This document shows positions 10,337 to 19,787 of a stretch of 64,000 nucleotides of DNA, piece after piece (positions within the stretch are counted from its first letter, which is position 1; each line of letters starts with the position of its first letter). Position numbers and translations under genes: made by a program. Origin of the DNA: Eubacterium sp. (GTDB lineage: Bacteria > Bacillota > Clostridia > Oscillospirales > Acutalibacteraceae); assembly GCA_022511205.1 (NCBI GenBank), contig JAFLRY010000002.1, positions 1 through 64,000 of the forward strand, given 5' to 3'. The notes under the pieces were generated by a model, which ran no database searches, was not told the origin of the DNA, and was given only the letters and a program-made list of their open reading frames with translations.

Positions 10337-10386
10337 TTATTGGTTTACCAACAGGGTTCGAACTTGCGCAGGCAAGTTAAGTTTTT
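10337..10386. repeat. Palindromic intergenic repeat, family P (copy 1)
   Basis: TTTATTGGTTTACCAACAGGGTTCGAACTTGCGCAGGCAAGTTAAGTTTTT; stem AACTTGC/GCAAGTT; aligns with the copies at 40217 and 42398. Confidence 0.6.
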
Positions 10387-10444
10387 ATAAAAAATAGGCT
10401 TGCGATCGCAAGCAAGATTCTTATTATTTTTGGAGTTGATCAAA

Positions 10445-11305
10445 ATGTACAACAGCGGTCTTGTTTTAGAGGGCGGCGGAAACCGCGCAATATTCACCAG
10501 CGGCGTGCTGGACGCGTTTATGGAAAACGGCATAACCTTTCCCTATGTTATAGGCGTTTCGGCGGGTTCGTGCAACGGCGCTTCATTTTTAGGAAAGAAT
10601 ATACGCCGTCAGCATGATATCACCATAAACTACTGCCGTGATAAGAATTATATGAGCCTCTCTTCCTACAGAAAAACAGGCGAATACCTAAACCTTGAAT
10701 GGATATTCGGAGAACTCACCTATAATTTAATGCCCCTTGATTACGAAACCTACGAAAACAGCAAAGCCGTTTTGTGCGCAGTTCTCACCAATGCGCTGAC
10801 GGGCAAGGCAGAATATTTTTATCCAAAGGATCTCAGGGAATTCGGCTGCCCCATACTTAGGGCAAGCTGCGCGCTCCCTGTTGTCACCAAGGGTGTTAAG
10901 CTTGAAGGAATGCATTATTTTGACGGCGGTCTCGTTGACTCCATTCCCCTTAAACGCGCGCTTGAAGACGGTTGTCAAAAGGCGGTAGTCATTCTCACCC
11001 AGGATAAGGATTACGTGAAATCTCCCTATAAAGGCGCGAAAATCGTTAAAAAGATCTATAAAAAATATCCGCTTCTTGTAAACAACATCCTCGCCCGCCA
11101 CGATATGTATAACGAACAGCTCCGCTACGTTGAGGAGCAGGAGAAGTTGGGGCATGTTTACGTAATCCGCCCCGCCAAACCGCTGAACTGCAGTTCCATT
11201 GAGCGCGACACCGTGAAGCTTGAGGCGATCTATCAGCTTGGCTATCTCCAAGGGCAAAAGGAAATCGAAAAGGTCAAAGCCTTTTTGGAGGATCAGTCTG
11301 CATAA
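10445..11305 (+). CDS. Patatin-like phospholipase family protein
   Basis: GGGNRAIFTSGVLDA oxyanion region, GVSAGSCNG nucleophile elbow, DGG dyad. Confidence 0.9.
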   Translation: MYNSGLVLEGGGNRAIFTSGVLDAFMENGITFPYVIGVSAGSCNGASFLGKNIRRQHDITINYCRDKNYMSLSSYRKTGEYLNLEWIFGELTYNLMPLDYETYENSKAVLCAVLTNALTGKAEYFYPKDLREFGCPILRASCALPVVTKGVKLEGMHYFDGGLVDSIPLKRALEDGCQKAVVILTQDKDYVKSPYKGAKIVKKIYKKYPLLVNNILARHDMYNEQLRYVEEQEKLGHVYVIRPAKPLNCSSIERDTVKLEAIYQLGYLQGQKEIEKVKAFLEDQSA

Positions 11306-11333
11306 TACGTTTTAAATAAGTTTGGAGCTTGAT

Positions 11334-11831
11334 ATGAACAAGTTAATTATAATAAGAGGAAATTCGGGAAGCGGAAAATCAAGCGTTGCAAGAGGACTCC
11401 AAAAAAGGATAGGTAGAAATACGCTCGTTATTGCGCAGGATACCGTTAGACGAGAAATGCTCTGGGCGCGTGACGGCTACGATACCGCCGCGCTTCCGCT
11501 ATTGATATCTTTACTGCGTTACGGATATGAGAATAACGGGGTAGTCATTTTAGAGGGGATATTACATTCCCAATGGTATAAGCCGTTGTTTGAAACAGCC
11601 GTTCAGTTATTCGGCACGGATATTTTCGCCTATTATTACGATCTGCCCTTTGAGGAAACTCTGAAGCGCCACGAAACAAAGCCGCAAAAATTAGAGTTTG
11701 GAGAAACCGAAATGCGCCGCTGGTGGAACGAAAAAGACTACATTGGCATTATTCCCGAAAAAAGCATTACAAAAGATATATCGCTCGAAGCGGCAATAGA
11801 TACGATCCTTTCGGATATTCAAACAAATTGA
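11334..11831 (+). CDS. AAA/P-loop kinase (zeta-toxin-like ATP-binding protein)
   Basis: IIRGNSGSGKSS Walker A near the N-terminus; 165 aa single P-loop domain. Confidence 0.7.
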   Translation: MNKLIIIRGNSGSGKSSVARGLQKRIGRNTLVIAQDTVRREMLWARDGYDTAALPLLISLLRYGYENNGVVILEGILHSQWYKPLFETAVQLFGTDIFAYYYDLPFEETLKRHETKPQKLEFGETEMRRWWNEKDYIGIIPEKSITKDISLEAAIDTILSDIQTN

Positions 11832-11907
11832 CAACCTACTTTATTTAGGAGCGCATATCAGGCGTTCGGAAACATTGGCACAGTAAAAATTCAAAGGAGA
11901 ACGTAAT

Positions 11908-12549
11908 ATGGAACACGCGAAATACGCGGTATTGATTTACCCCGATTTTTCCTTGCAGGAAATAACCTGCCTGACATCTTGCCTGTCCGTATGGTTTGGC
12001 GAAAAGATAGATATAATCGCAAGCGAAATGAAGCCTTATGAAAGCGAGGAGGGCTTTCAAATCGCTCCCGCCAAAACCGTTGATGAAGTAAAGCCGACAG
12101 AGTATTCGTGCGTTATTCTTCCCGGAACAATCAATCCTCTGCCCGCTCTATACGATGACAAACTGATTGATTTTTTGCGAAAAGGCAAGGAAACGGACAC
12201 CCTGTTTGCCGCGATTTCATCCGCGCCGATTTTGCTTTCAAAAGCGGGCATTTTAGACGGCAAAGATTTCACCGCGGGATACTTTATGCAAATGGCAGAC
12301 ACTTTTTCCTTTATTGATAAAACCCATTTCGTTCACAAACCGATCGTTGAAAGCGGCAACGTTATAACGGGTATCGGTATGTTTTTCAAAGAATTTGCCG
12401 AAAGCGTGCTACATAGATTGGGTTATGATTTCGGCGAGAGCATTATGGTTGAAGCGGATCGCAAATATACCGAGGAAGATCTGACATTTTATTGGACAGA
12501 TGAGGAATACAACGAATTTTTAGAGGAACTAAAAGAGTTCACAAAGTAG
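11908..12549 (+). CDS. DJ-1/PfpI family (glutamine amidotransferase-like) protein
   Basis: YAVLIYPDFSLQEITCL and CVILPG patterns of the DJ-1/PfpI fold; catalytic Cys position not clear (ISSAPILL). Confidence 0.7.
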   Translation: MEHAKYAVLIYPDFSLQEITCLTSCLSVWFGEKIDIIASEMKPYESEEGFQIAPAKTVDEVKPTEYSCVILPGTINPLPALYDDKLIDFLRKGKETDTLFAAISSAPILLSKAGILDGKDFTAGYFMQMADTFSFIDKTHFVHKPIVESGNVITGIGMFFKEFAESVLHRLGYDFGESIMVEADRKYTEEDLTFYWTDEEYNEFLEELKEFTK

Positions 12550-12605
12550 GAGCACATAAGTTTGTCAAACAAATGCAAATAAATCAAAATGGCGGGTTGA
12601 AGCTT

Positions 12606-13295
12606 ATGGAACATAAAGAGATTCAAAAAATTGCAAAAGATACTATTGAATATATCAAGACAGTAATCCAACCCGGAATGAATTTGCTTGATGTCAGGAG
12701 AATGTGCGAAGAAAAAATGTTAGCTTTGGGCGCGGATTCTTTTTGGTATCATAATATAGGCGCGTTCGTGTTTTCGGGTGAGGAAACGGTTTTGTCCGTA
12801 TCCGGCAGGAAATATAAAACATCAGACCGCATTATTCAAGGCAACGATATAATAACAATTGATCTAAGCCCTCAGCATAATAAAATCTGGGGCGACTATG
12901 CCCGCACTGTAATCATTGAAAACGGAAGCGTTGTACAAAACATTGCGGATATTAGAAATGACGAGTGGCGAAACGGTCTTCTTATGGAGGAAAAACTCCA
13001 TAACAAGCTGAAAGAATTCGCCAATCCGTCTACTACCTTTGAAGAATTATTTTACTATATGAATAGCTTTATTTCCGATAACGGTTACGTTAATCTTGAT
13101 TTTCTCGGAAATCTCGGTCATTCAATCGTTAAAAACAAAATCAAAAGAGTATACATTGAAAAAGGAAATCGCGCCAAGCTCGGAGACGTTGAATTCTTCA
13201 CGTTTGAGCCTCATATCAAAAAAGCCGACGGCTCATTCGGATACAAAAAAGAAAATATATACTATTTTAATAACGGCGAATTGAAAGAATTATAA
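12606..13295 (+). CDS. M24 family metallopeptidase-like (creatinase/Xaa-Pro peptidase fold)
   Basis: IIQGNDIITIDLSPQHNKIWGDYART, NLGHSIV, FTFEPHIKK motifs. Confidence 0.75.
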   Translation: MEHKEIQKIAKDTIEYIKTVIQPGMNLLDVRRMCEEKMLALGADSFWYHNIGAFVFSGEETVLSVSGRKYKTSDRIIQGNDIITIDLSPQHNKIWGDYARTVIIENGSVVQNIADIRNDEWRNGLLMEEKLHNKLKEFANPSTTFEELFYYMNSFISDNGYVNLDFLGNLGHSIVKNKIKRVYIEKGNRAKLGDVEFFTFEPHIKKADGSFGYKKENIYYFNNGELKEL

Positions 13296-13315
13296 ATTTA
13301 TGAGGAGATAAGCTT

Positions 13316-13597
13316 ATGCACAAATGGATCACCGAAGACTGGGAATTTATCATTACCGTTTCATCGGGAAAGGCGGAGCATTGCCGACTGGGCTTTGAAG
13401 AGGGCGATACGTTTAAATGCCGATATGAAGTGCCTTCTGGCTTCTGCCCGAAAACGATGCCCGTATTACATACCTTATGTGAAATCGCGCGTTGCGGCGG
13501 CAACTACGTAAGCCGTGGCTCTGATAAAAAATACGAAATTGATTTCCCCTGCGCGGACGGCGCAATTACGTTTCATCTGCTGGCGAAGCATATATAA
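13316..13597 (+). CDS. TIGR04076-like family protein
   Basis: Short protein with CxxGxxxGDxF, PxGFCPxxxPxLH, CPADG-like (PCADGAI) signature. Confidence 0.6.
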   Translation: MHKWITEDWEFIITVSSGKAEHCRLGFEEGDTFKCRYEVPSGFCPKTMPVLHTLCEIARCGGNYVSRGSDKKYEIDFPCADGAITFHLLAKHI

Positions 13598-13661
13598 TCG
13601 TCTTCAGCAGATAAATCGGAACTTATGACTTTATAAAAAATCACTTTAGGAGAGTATAATT

Positions 13662-14210
13662 ATGAACTTTTTACAGTTGGCCAAAGACAGGAGATATTCC
13701 GTAAGAAAATTCAAAAAGCAGGCAGTTGAAAAAGAAAAGCTTGATTTGATTCTTGAGGCGGGACGGATTGCGCCGACGGCCTGTAATTATCAGCCACAGC
13801 GAATTATGGTCATCGAAGACAGCGCTGCCTACGAGAAGCTGAGGCAGTGTACCCCGTGTCACTTTGACGCGCCGGTCGTTTTGATGATCTGCTATGATAA
13901 AACCACCTGCTGGAAAAACAAGACAAACTCAACTATCGGCGGAGACGTTGACGCGAGCATCGTCACCACGCAAATGATGCTTGAAGCCGCTGAACTTGGG
14001 CTTGGTACAACGTGGGTAGGCGCGTTCAATCTTCAAAAAATTCGGGAACTGTTCAGTCTTCCTGATTATCTTGTACCCGTGGCACTGCTTCCGATCGGAT
14101 ATCCTGCCGATGAAGTAGAGCCGCATCCGTGGCATTTTAAACGCTTTGATATTGACCACACCGTTTTCTATAATTCCTTTGACGGAATAACCGAAGGTGA
14201 AGCTCACTGA
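13662..14210 (+). CDS. Nitroreductase family protein
   Basis: RYSVRKFKKQAVEKEKLDLILEAGRIAPTACNYQPQR; LGLGTTWVGAF; LPIGYPAD. Confidence 0.9.
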   Translation: MNFLQLAKDRRYSVRKFKKQAVEKEKLDLILEAGRIAPTACNYQPQRIMVIEDSAAYEKLRQCTPCHFDAPVVLMICYDKTTCWKNKTNSTIGGDVDASIVTTQMMLEAAELGLGTTWVGAFNLQKIRELFSLPDYLVPVALLPIGYPADEVEPHPWHFKRFDIDHTVFYNSFDGITEGEAH

Positions 14211-14230
14211 TTCCGGGAGGTAACTGATAT

Positions 14231-14632
14231 ATGACAATTTGTGAGTTAAAAACATTTGATCTTGATGCAATACTGAACCTGTATTCCGCCGTTGGCTGGA
14301 CAAATTATACAGAGAATCCTGATATGCTGAAAAAAGCATATGAAAACTCTTTGCTGACTTTAGGCGCCTATGACGGCGATAAATTAGTCGGCGTTATTCG
14401 CACTGTGGGAGACGGTTATTCTATTGTTTTTATACAGGATATTTTGGTTTTTCCGGAATATCAGCGCAAAGGAATCGGAACGCAGCTTATTCGGGAAGTT
14501 ATGGAGCGGTTTTCCTCAGTTTATCAAATGGAGCTGATGACGGATAACGCGCCTGAAACAATTTCCTTTTATCAATCAGTCGGATTTGTAAAGGCTGACG
14601 ATATGGACGGTTGCGCTTTTATAAGAATATAA
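14231..14632 (+). CDS. GNAT family N-acetyltransferase
   Basis: VFPEYQRKGIGTQLI acetyl-CoA binding motif; FYQSVGF. Confidence 0.9.
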   Translation: MTICELKTFDLDAILNLYSAVGWTNYTENPDMLKKAYENSLLTLGAYDGDKLVGVIRTVGDGYSIVFIQDILVFPEYQRKGIGTQLIREVMERFSSVYQMELMTDNAPETISFYQSVGFVKADDMDGCAFIRI

Positions 14633-14658
14633 TTCACGTTTAGCAAAACAGAAAGCAA

Positions 14659-14685
14659 AGGCAGCAGAAATCTGCTGCCTTTTTT
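14659..14685. terminator. Rho-independent terminator between convergent genes
   Basis: AGGCAGCAGA/TCTGCTGCCT + TTTTTT. Confidence 0.8.
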
Positions 14686-14686
14686 G

Positions 14687-15961
14687 TTAAATAAGAATGT
14701 CTGTTATCCATTTCAGCATAGCTGTATTTGTTTTGGCAAGTGCCTCGAATTTATCGTATTGTGAGAAATACGCAATGCAAATCATCTGTATCGAATAGAT
14801 CACATAGGGTATCGCCTGCTGCTCATATTCCGATAACGGCTCAATACTGTTATAGCCGTTAATAAGATTATTCAATATCTCAAGCCACTTTGCTTTATTT
14901 ACATTATCGTTGAAACATTCGGATAGGATCGCCGTTGCGCAATAGCAGATATCGAAAATTCTGATATTTACCTCCGATAAATCAAAATCAATGAAGCCTT
15001 TGAATTCGCTGCCGTCAAAAATCATATTGGACGGATTGATATCGCGGTGAATTATCTGTTTAGGTAATTTATCATAGAATTTTGGGAATCCGCTTTCATA
15101 TTCATTAATAAAATCAGCGTGCACCGCAATTGAATTTTTGAGTTTAGGCAAGGCTTTGAGTGCATTATCAAAAATATTGACTTCAGTATAGTCCTCCTTA
15201 TCAAAGTCTTTTAACGCCCTGTGAAGCCTTGCAATGTTTTCGCCAATGACATACGCTAAAGATGTATTAGCAAAGACATCATCACATCTCAGCTGATTGC
15301 CCTTGATGCGTTTTAGCATAATGAAATAGAGTTCTCCGTTTTGCAGATAATCATCGCCGTTAACGGTTTTTATTATCTCGGGGGCGGGCAATCCCGCCTC
15401 TGCAAGGGCTTTTGATATGCGAAGATTATTTTGAATACTGCCGAGATTTGCGGTAAATTTGATGACGCGATCATCGCCAATGTAATACGCGTTATCATTT
15501 TGTCTTCCCGTGTTTTCATTATAGATGTTTGCAATACTTTCATTCTGCAAATTCCAGTTTTCAAGTAATTTTTGAATTTTCGTTTTAGAAATCATTATAT
15601 GTTCCTCCTGCAAAATGTTGATCTTATAAGGCCTTTCGCTCTTATAAGCCTTGATGAATTCGGAGGGTGAGCAGCTGAACTCCCGTTTGAATGCTTTATA
15701 GAAGCCTGCATAGGTCTCAAAGCCGTAGCTCAGCGCCGCGTCAATTTTGGCGCTTCCCCTTGAAATTTCGTATACGGCGTGCAAAAGCTTTCTTCTCGCT
15801 ATATATTCTGACGGCGTAAAGCCTGTGTAATGATGAAAAAGTCTGCAATAATGCACGCGGGAATAGCCTGCCATATCGCATAACTCGTCAACGGTGATCT
15901 CCGATTTCAGATTATTTTCGATATAATCAAGGCACTGCTGGATCATCTCACGGATATTCAT
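14687..15961 (-). CDS. AraC-type HTH domain fused to an aminoglycoside phosphotransferase-like kinase domain
   Basis: N-term AGYSRVHYCRLFHHYTGFTPSEYIARRKLLHA ... YAGFYKAFKREFSCSPSEF (AraC HTH); C-term IIHRDINPSNMIFDGSEFKGFIDFD (APH catalytic loop). Confidence 0.85.
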   Translation of the reverse strand: MNIREMIQQCLDYIENNLKSEITVDELCDMAGYSRVHYCRLFHHYTGFTPSEYIARRKLLHAVYEISRGSAKIDAALSYGFETYAGFYKAFKREFSCSPSEFIKAYKSERPYKINILQEEHIMISKTKIQKLLENWNLQNESIANIYNENTGRQNDNAYYIGDDRVIKFTANLGSIQNNLRISKALAEAGLPAPEIIKTVNGDDYLQNGELYFIMLKRIKGNQLRCDDVFANTSLAYVIGENIARLHRALKDFDKEDYTEVNIFDNALKALPKLKNSIAVHADFINEYESGFPKFYDKLPKQIIHRDINPSNMIFDGSEFKGFIDFDLSEVNIRIFDICYCATAILSECFNDNVNKAKWLEILNNLINGYNSIEPLSEYEQQAIPYVIYSIQMICIAYFSQYDKFEALAKTNTAMLKWITDILI

Positions 15962-16044
15962 TTGACGCCCTCCTTTCTGTTTCAACTTGCAAGTTCAACT
16001 GCATTGTAACATATATAATTTCTAAAACATTTCCTATTTTATCA

Positions 16045-16076
16045 AAAAGCAGTCAAGCTGAACTTGACTGCTTTTA
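16045..16076 (-). terminator. Rho-independent terminator overlapping the trmL stop codon
   Basis: AAAAGCAGTCAAG/CTTGACTGCTTTT hairpin. Confidence 0.7.
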
Positions 16077-16574
16077 CCATTCAAGATTATGTAATTTGCC
16101 CTTGAGAGAGAGCTGGGGATAGTCCCATTGTCTGAGGGTTTCGTATACGGCGACGGCAACGCTGTTGCTGAGGTTGAGGCTTCTAATGATCCCCCTCATC
16201 GGAATACGAACGCACCTGTCGTGATTTGCTTTAAGCAGTTCCTCGGGAAGTCCTTTCGTCTCCTTGCCGAAAACGAGGAAGGCGCCGTTGGGATAGCTCA
16301 CGTCCGTGTGGGTCTGCTCCGCTTTCGTGGTGTAGTAAAAAAACTCAGCGCCCTCATTCTTCCTGAAAAATTCCTCCGTGCTGTCGTAATAGGTAATATC
16401 CAGCTTGTCCCAATAATCAAGCCCCGCGCGGCGCACCCTCTTTTCGTCTATCTGGAAGCCCATTGGTCCTACGAGATGAAGCCTTGCGCCCGTGGCGGCG
16501 CAGGTGCGGGCAATGTTACCCGTGTTTTGCGGTATTTCCGGCTCAATGAGCGCCACATTAAGCGAGTATTCCAT
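16074..16574 (-). CDS. trmL: tRNA (cytidine(34)-2'-O)-methyltransferase, SPOUT family
   Basis: ALIEPEIPQNTGNIARTCAATGARLHLVGPMGF; FGKETKGLP; RIPM...RSLNLSNSVAVAVYE. Confidence 0.95.
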   Translation of the reverse strand: MEYSLNVALIEPEIPQNTGNIARTCAATGARLHLVGPMGFQIDEKRVRRAGLDYWDKLDITYYDSTEEFFRKNEGAEFFYYTTKAEQTHTDVSYPNGAFLVFGKETKGLPEELLKANHDRCVRIPMRGIIRSLNLSNSVAVAVYETLRQWDYPQLSLKGKLHNLEW

Positions 16575-17682
16575 TTATATATACTTCCTTTATATTCATC
16601 TCATCGTCAACGAAAATCATATCCGCCGCCTTGCCCGTGGCGATAGAGCCTATCTCCTTATCCATTTTGATCGCCCTTGCGGGGTTTATTGTGCAGGCCT
16701 TCAGCGCCTTTTTGAAATCAATGCGGAATGAGAGCAGATTTTTGAATTCCTCAAAAACATTCGTAATGGAAGCGGCGATAGTACCGTCCTCCAAAACGGC
16801 GTATTTGCCGTTTTCCTCAACGAAAACACGCTGTCCGCCAAGCTCATATTCGCCCGCGCCGAGTCCCGCCGCCCGCATGGAATCGGAAATAACGCAGGCT
16901 CTGTCCTCGCCGAGAATTTTAAACGTGCTTCTCAGTGCCGCAGGGCAAACGTGTCCGCCGTCGCAAATCAGCTCACAGGTAACGTTTTCATTATCGATCA
17001 ACGTTCCTGACGCTCCCGCCTCACGTTGGGAGACCGCCGTCATTGCGTTATAAAGATGCGTAGCATGGCACGCGCCCATATCAATAGCCCTTTGGGTTTC
17101 ATCGGCGTTGGCGTTTGTATGGCCGATGGAAACGGTGCATTTTTCGCTGACGTGCTTTATGAATTCGTCGCTGTCAAAGGCTTCGGGAGCGATCGTTATC
17201 AGCTTGATATTCTCGCCGCTTTCAGCAAAAAGCTGCTCAAATTCCTCTATGCTGCCCGCCCGAACGAAGTCGCCGTTTTGGGCGCCTTTCTTTTTGTAGG
17301 AAATATAGGGGCCCTCAAGATTTATACCAATCAGCTTCGCGCCGGCTTCCTTACCCTGATATTCCCTGCCGCATTTCACGATAGCGGTGAGCGCGGCGTT
17401 ATTAAGGGTCATGGAAGTTGCGCAAAAGGAGGTCACGCCGTTTTTCGCAAGATAGGCGCTGATCTTATCAAGGCTTTCAGCCGTAGCGTCGCTGAAATCG
17501 CCTCCGTTGGCGCCGTGAATATGGATATCAATGAAGCCCGGCAGGGCAATCAAGCCGCTCATATCCTTGCCGTCCTCGTTAATAATTCCTATCTCGGTGA
17601 TCCTGCCGTTTTCAATTCTGAGGTCGGCGATCTCCTTTTCAAATATTTCATTGTAAAAGCAAACGTTTTTTAAGATCATCAC
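16558..17682 (-). CDS. nagA: N-acetylglucosamine-6-phosphate deacetylase
   Basis: PGFIDIHIHGANGGDF; LEGPYIS; HLYNAMTA; ICDGGHVCP. Confidence 0.95.
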   Translation of the reverse strand: MMILKNVCFYNEIFEKEIADLRIENGRITEIGIINEDGKDMSGLIALPGFIDIHIHGANGGDFSDATAESLDKISAYLAKNGVTSFCATSMTLNNAALTAIVKCGREYQGKEAGAKLIGINLEGPYISYKKKGAQNGDFVRAGSIEEFEQLFAESGENIKLITIAPEAFDSDEFIKHVSEKCTVSIGHTNANADETQRAIDMGACHATHLYNAMTAVSQREAGASGTLIDNENVTCELICDGGHVCPAALRSTFKILGEDRACVISDSMRAAGLGAGEYELGGQRVFVEENGKYAVLEDGTIAASITNVFEEFKNLLSFRIDFKKALKACTINPARAIKMDKEIGSIATGKAADMIFVDDEMNIKEVYINGILA

Positions 17683-18644
17683 GCATTTTCCTTTAATATT
17701 CTGAAAGTGATTTCCTGTAACTGTTCGAAGCTTTCAAGGCTTCCCATTTCAGCCCTGAATTTCGCCCCGCCGCGGAGCCCCTTTGTGTAGTAAGCGGCGT
17801 GGTGGCGAGCCTCCCGCATAGCGGTGTATTCGCCCTTGTATTCGATCATTTTTTCAACGTGTTTCAGCATAACGCTTAACTTCTCCGTAAGCGACGGCGG
17901 CGGGATAACTATGCAATCGCTGAGATAGGCGTTGATCTGCTGAAATACCCAAGGGTTGCCCATTGCCCCCCTGCCAACCATTATAGCATCACAATTCGTT
18001 TTTTCAAGCATTATCGCGGCGCTTTGGGCGTCCACTATATCGCCGTTGCCGATCACGGGGATATCCACCGCCTCTTTCACCTTGCGGATAATTTCAAGAT
18101 CGGCCTTGCCCGAATACATTTCCTTTCGCGTTCTGCCGTGGATCGTGATTGCCGCTGCGCCGTTTTTTTCAAGTATCTGAGCCATTTCCACGGCGTTTAC
18201 GCAATCATCGTCCCAGCCCTTTCGTATCTTGGCGGTAACGGGAATGCTGACCACTTTAGAAACCGCCTTAACGATCTCCCCCGCCAGTGCGGGATTTTTC
18301 ATCAGGCTGGCTCCCCCGCCGTTCATCGCTACCTTCGGCGCCGGACAGCCCATATTTATATCTATAATGCTCGGTTTAAATTCAAGGCATTTCACCGCCG
18401 CCTGAGCCATTATTTCGGGATCATCGCCGAAAATCTGCGCTCCCGCGGTTTTTTCATCTGCCCCAAGTGACAAAAGTTCAGCGCTTTTCCTGTCTCCCAT
18501 TGTGAGCCCTTTTGCGCTGACCATTTCGGTTACGGTATACGCCGCGCCGAAGCGCGCGCAAAGCTCGCGGAAAGCCTTATCCGCCACGCCCGCCATGGGG
18601 GCGAGAAACGCTATGCTGTCAAATTCTATATCCTTAATTTTCAT
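17679..18644 (-). CDS. dusB: tRNA-dihydrouridine synthase
   Basis: LAPMAGVADKAFRELC; DINMGCPAPKV; ITIHGRTR; VIGNGDI; MVGRGAMGNPW. Confidence 0.95.
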   Translation of the reverse strand: MKIKDIEFDSIAFLAPMAGVADKAFRELCARFGAAYTVTEMVSAKGLTMGDRKSAELLSLGADEKTAGAQIFGDDPEIMAQAAVKCLEFKPSIIDINMGCPAPKVAMNGGGASLMKNPALAGEIVKAVSKVVSIPVTAKIRKGWDDDCVNAVEMAQILEKNGAAAITIHGRTRKEMYSGKADLEIIRKVKEAVDIPVIGNGDIVDAQSAAIMLEKTNCDAIMVGRGAMGNPWVFQQINAYLSDCIVIPPPSLTEKLSVMLKHVEKMIEYKGEYTAMREARHHAAYYTKGLRGGAKFRAEMGSLESFEQLQEITFRILKENA

Positions 18645-18689
18645 TTTCCTACCTCACAAGAGGATTGTATCATAAATATAAGCAAGAAA

Positions 18690-18713
18690 AAAGAACCTTT
18701 TTCAAGGTTCTTT
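18690..18713 (-). terminator. Rho-independent terminator of the rpsF-ssb-rpsR operon
   Basis: AAAGAACCTT/AAGGTTCTTT with T run on minus strand. Confidence 0.75.
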
Positions 18714-18740
18714 AAAGAATCTACTAATCGTTTGCACAAA

Positions 18741-18980
18741 TTAGTCTGCGCTGTAGGGGAGAAGAGCGATCTGACGGGCGCGCTTGATAGCGGTCGTAAG
18801 CTCTCTCTGGTGCTTTGCACAAGTTCCCGTTACACGGCGGGGAAGGATCTTTGCTCTTTCAGAAGTGTATCTGTTGAGCTTAGCAACATCCTTATAATCA
18901 ATGCATTCGCACTTATCTACGCAAAACTGGCAAACCTTTTTGCGGCTCTTCTTAACAACGCCGCCCTTGTTATATGCCAT
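18741..18980 (-). CDS. rpsR: 30S ribosomal protein S18
   Basis: [62 protein letters not shown]. Confidence 0.97.
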   Translation of the reverse strand: MAYNKGGVVKKSRKKVCQFCVDKCECIDYKDVAKLNRYTSERAKILPRRVTGTCAKHQRELTTAIKRARQIALLPYSAD

Positions 18981-18998
18981 TATAAGTTTCCTCCTTCA

Positions 18999-19433
18999 TT
19001 AGAATGGTAAGTCGTCATCATCATCGATGATCTCTTCAAAATCGCTGTTGTCTGCCGAAGCATAGCTGGGGGCAGGCTGATTATAAACAGGATTTGAAGC
19101 TGTGTTGCTCTCTGCCTTTGAACCGCAGAAAGAAACGTTGTTCGCAACGACCTGAACCGTTTTTCTCTTATTTCCGTCTCTGTCGGTATAATTATCCGTT
19201 TGGATCGAACCCTCAACGGCAATCATAGAACCCTTGCGGAAATAGCGAGAAACGAATTCAGCAGTCTGGCGCCAAGCGGTAACGTCTATAAAATCGGCCT
19301 TTCTTTCTTCGCCTGCTCTTTGAAAGTTTCTGTCGCAAGCTACCTGAAACTGAATAACCGAAACACCGTTAGGCGTCGTTCTGAGCTCCGGATCATAGGT
19401 TAATCTACCCATGAGTACAACCGTGTTAATCAT
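18999..19433 (-). CDS. ssb: Single-stranded DNA-binding protein
   Basis: MINTVVLMGRLTYDPELRTTPNGVSVIQFQVA; acidic C-terminal DDDDDLPF tail. Confidence 0.97.
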   Translation of the reverse strand: MINTVVLMGRLTYDPELRTTPNGVSVIQFQVACDRNFQRAGEERKADFIDVTAWRQTAEFVSRYFRKGSMIAVEGSIQTDNYTDRDGNKRKTVQVVANNVSFCGSKAESNTASNPVYNQPAPSYASADNSDFEEIIDDDDDLPF

Positions 19434-19447
19434 ACATAGCCCTCCTA

Positions 19448-19738
19448 TTACTCGCCTTTAGCGACGATGAGTGAACGGAGAACGCCGTCCGTAATGTTGA
19501 TAACACGATCAAGCTCTGCCGGGAAGTTTTCGTCCGACTCGAACTGAGCAACAACGTAATAACCCTCTGTTTCAAAGTTGATAGGATACGCAAGTCTGCG
19601 CTTGCCCCATTCGTCAACTTCGCCAAGAGTGCCATTCGCCTTGATCAGGTCAGTGAACTTAACCTTAAGAGCCTCAACTGCTTCCTCGCCTTTTGAGAGT
19701 GAGAAAACCAATACGATTTCGTACTTCTTTAATGCCAT
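19448..19738 (-). CDS. rpsF: 30S ribosomal protein S6
   Basis: MALKKYEIVLVFS; GKRRLAYPINFETEGYYVVAQFES. Confidence 0.95.
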   Translation of the reverse strand: MALKKYEIVLVFSLSKGEEAVEALKVKFTDLIKANGTLGEVDEWGKRRLAYPINFETEGYYVVAQFESDENFPAELDRVINITDGVLRSLIVAKGE

Positions 19739-19765
19739 TCCTGTGCACCTCCTTCTGGACTTTTG

Positions 19766-19787
19766 GCCCGAAATCCCTGTTTCGGGC
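19766..19787 (-). promoter_or_regulatory. Hairpin in the rpsF leader, candidate S6/S18 autoregulatory structure
   Basis: GCCCGAAA(19766-19773)/TTTCGGGC(19780-19787), just upstream of the rpsF RBS. Confidence 0.35.

Noticed and set aside
10352-10372. GGTTCGAAC reminiscent of a tRNA T-loop
   Set aside because: No acceptor, D or anticodon stems around it; the sequence is better explained as a family P palindromic repeat.
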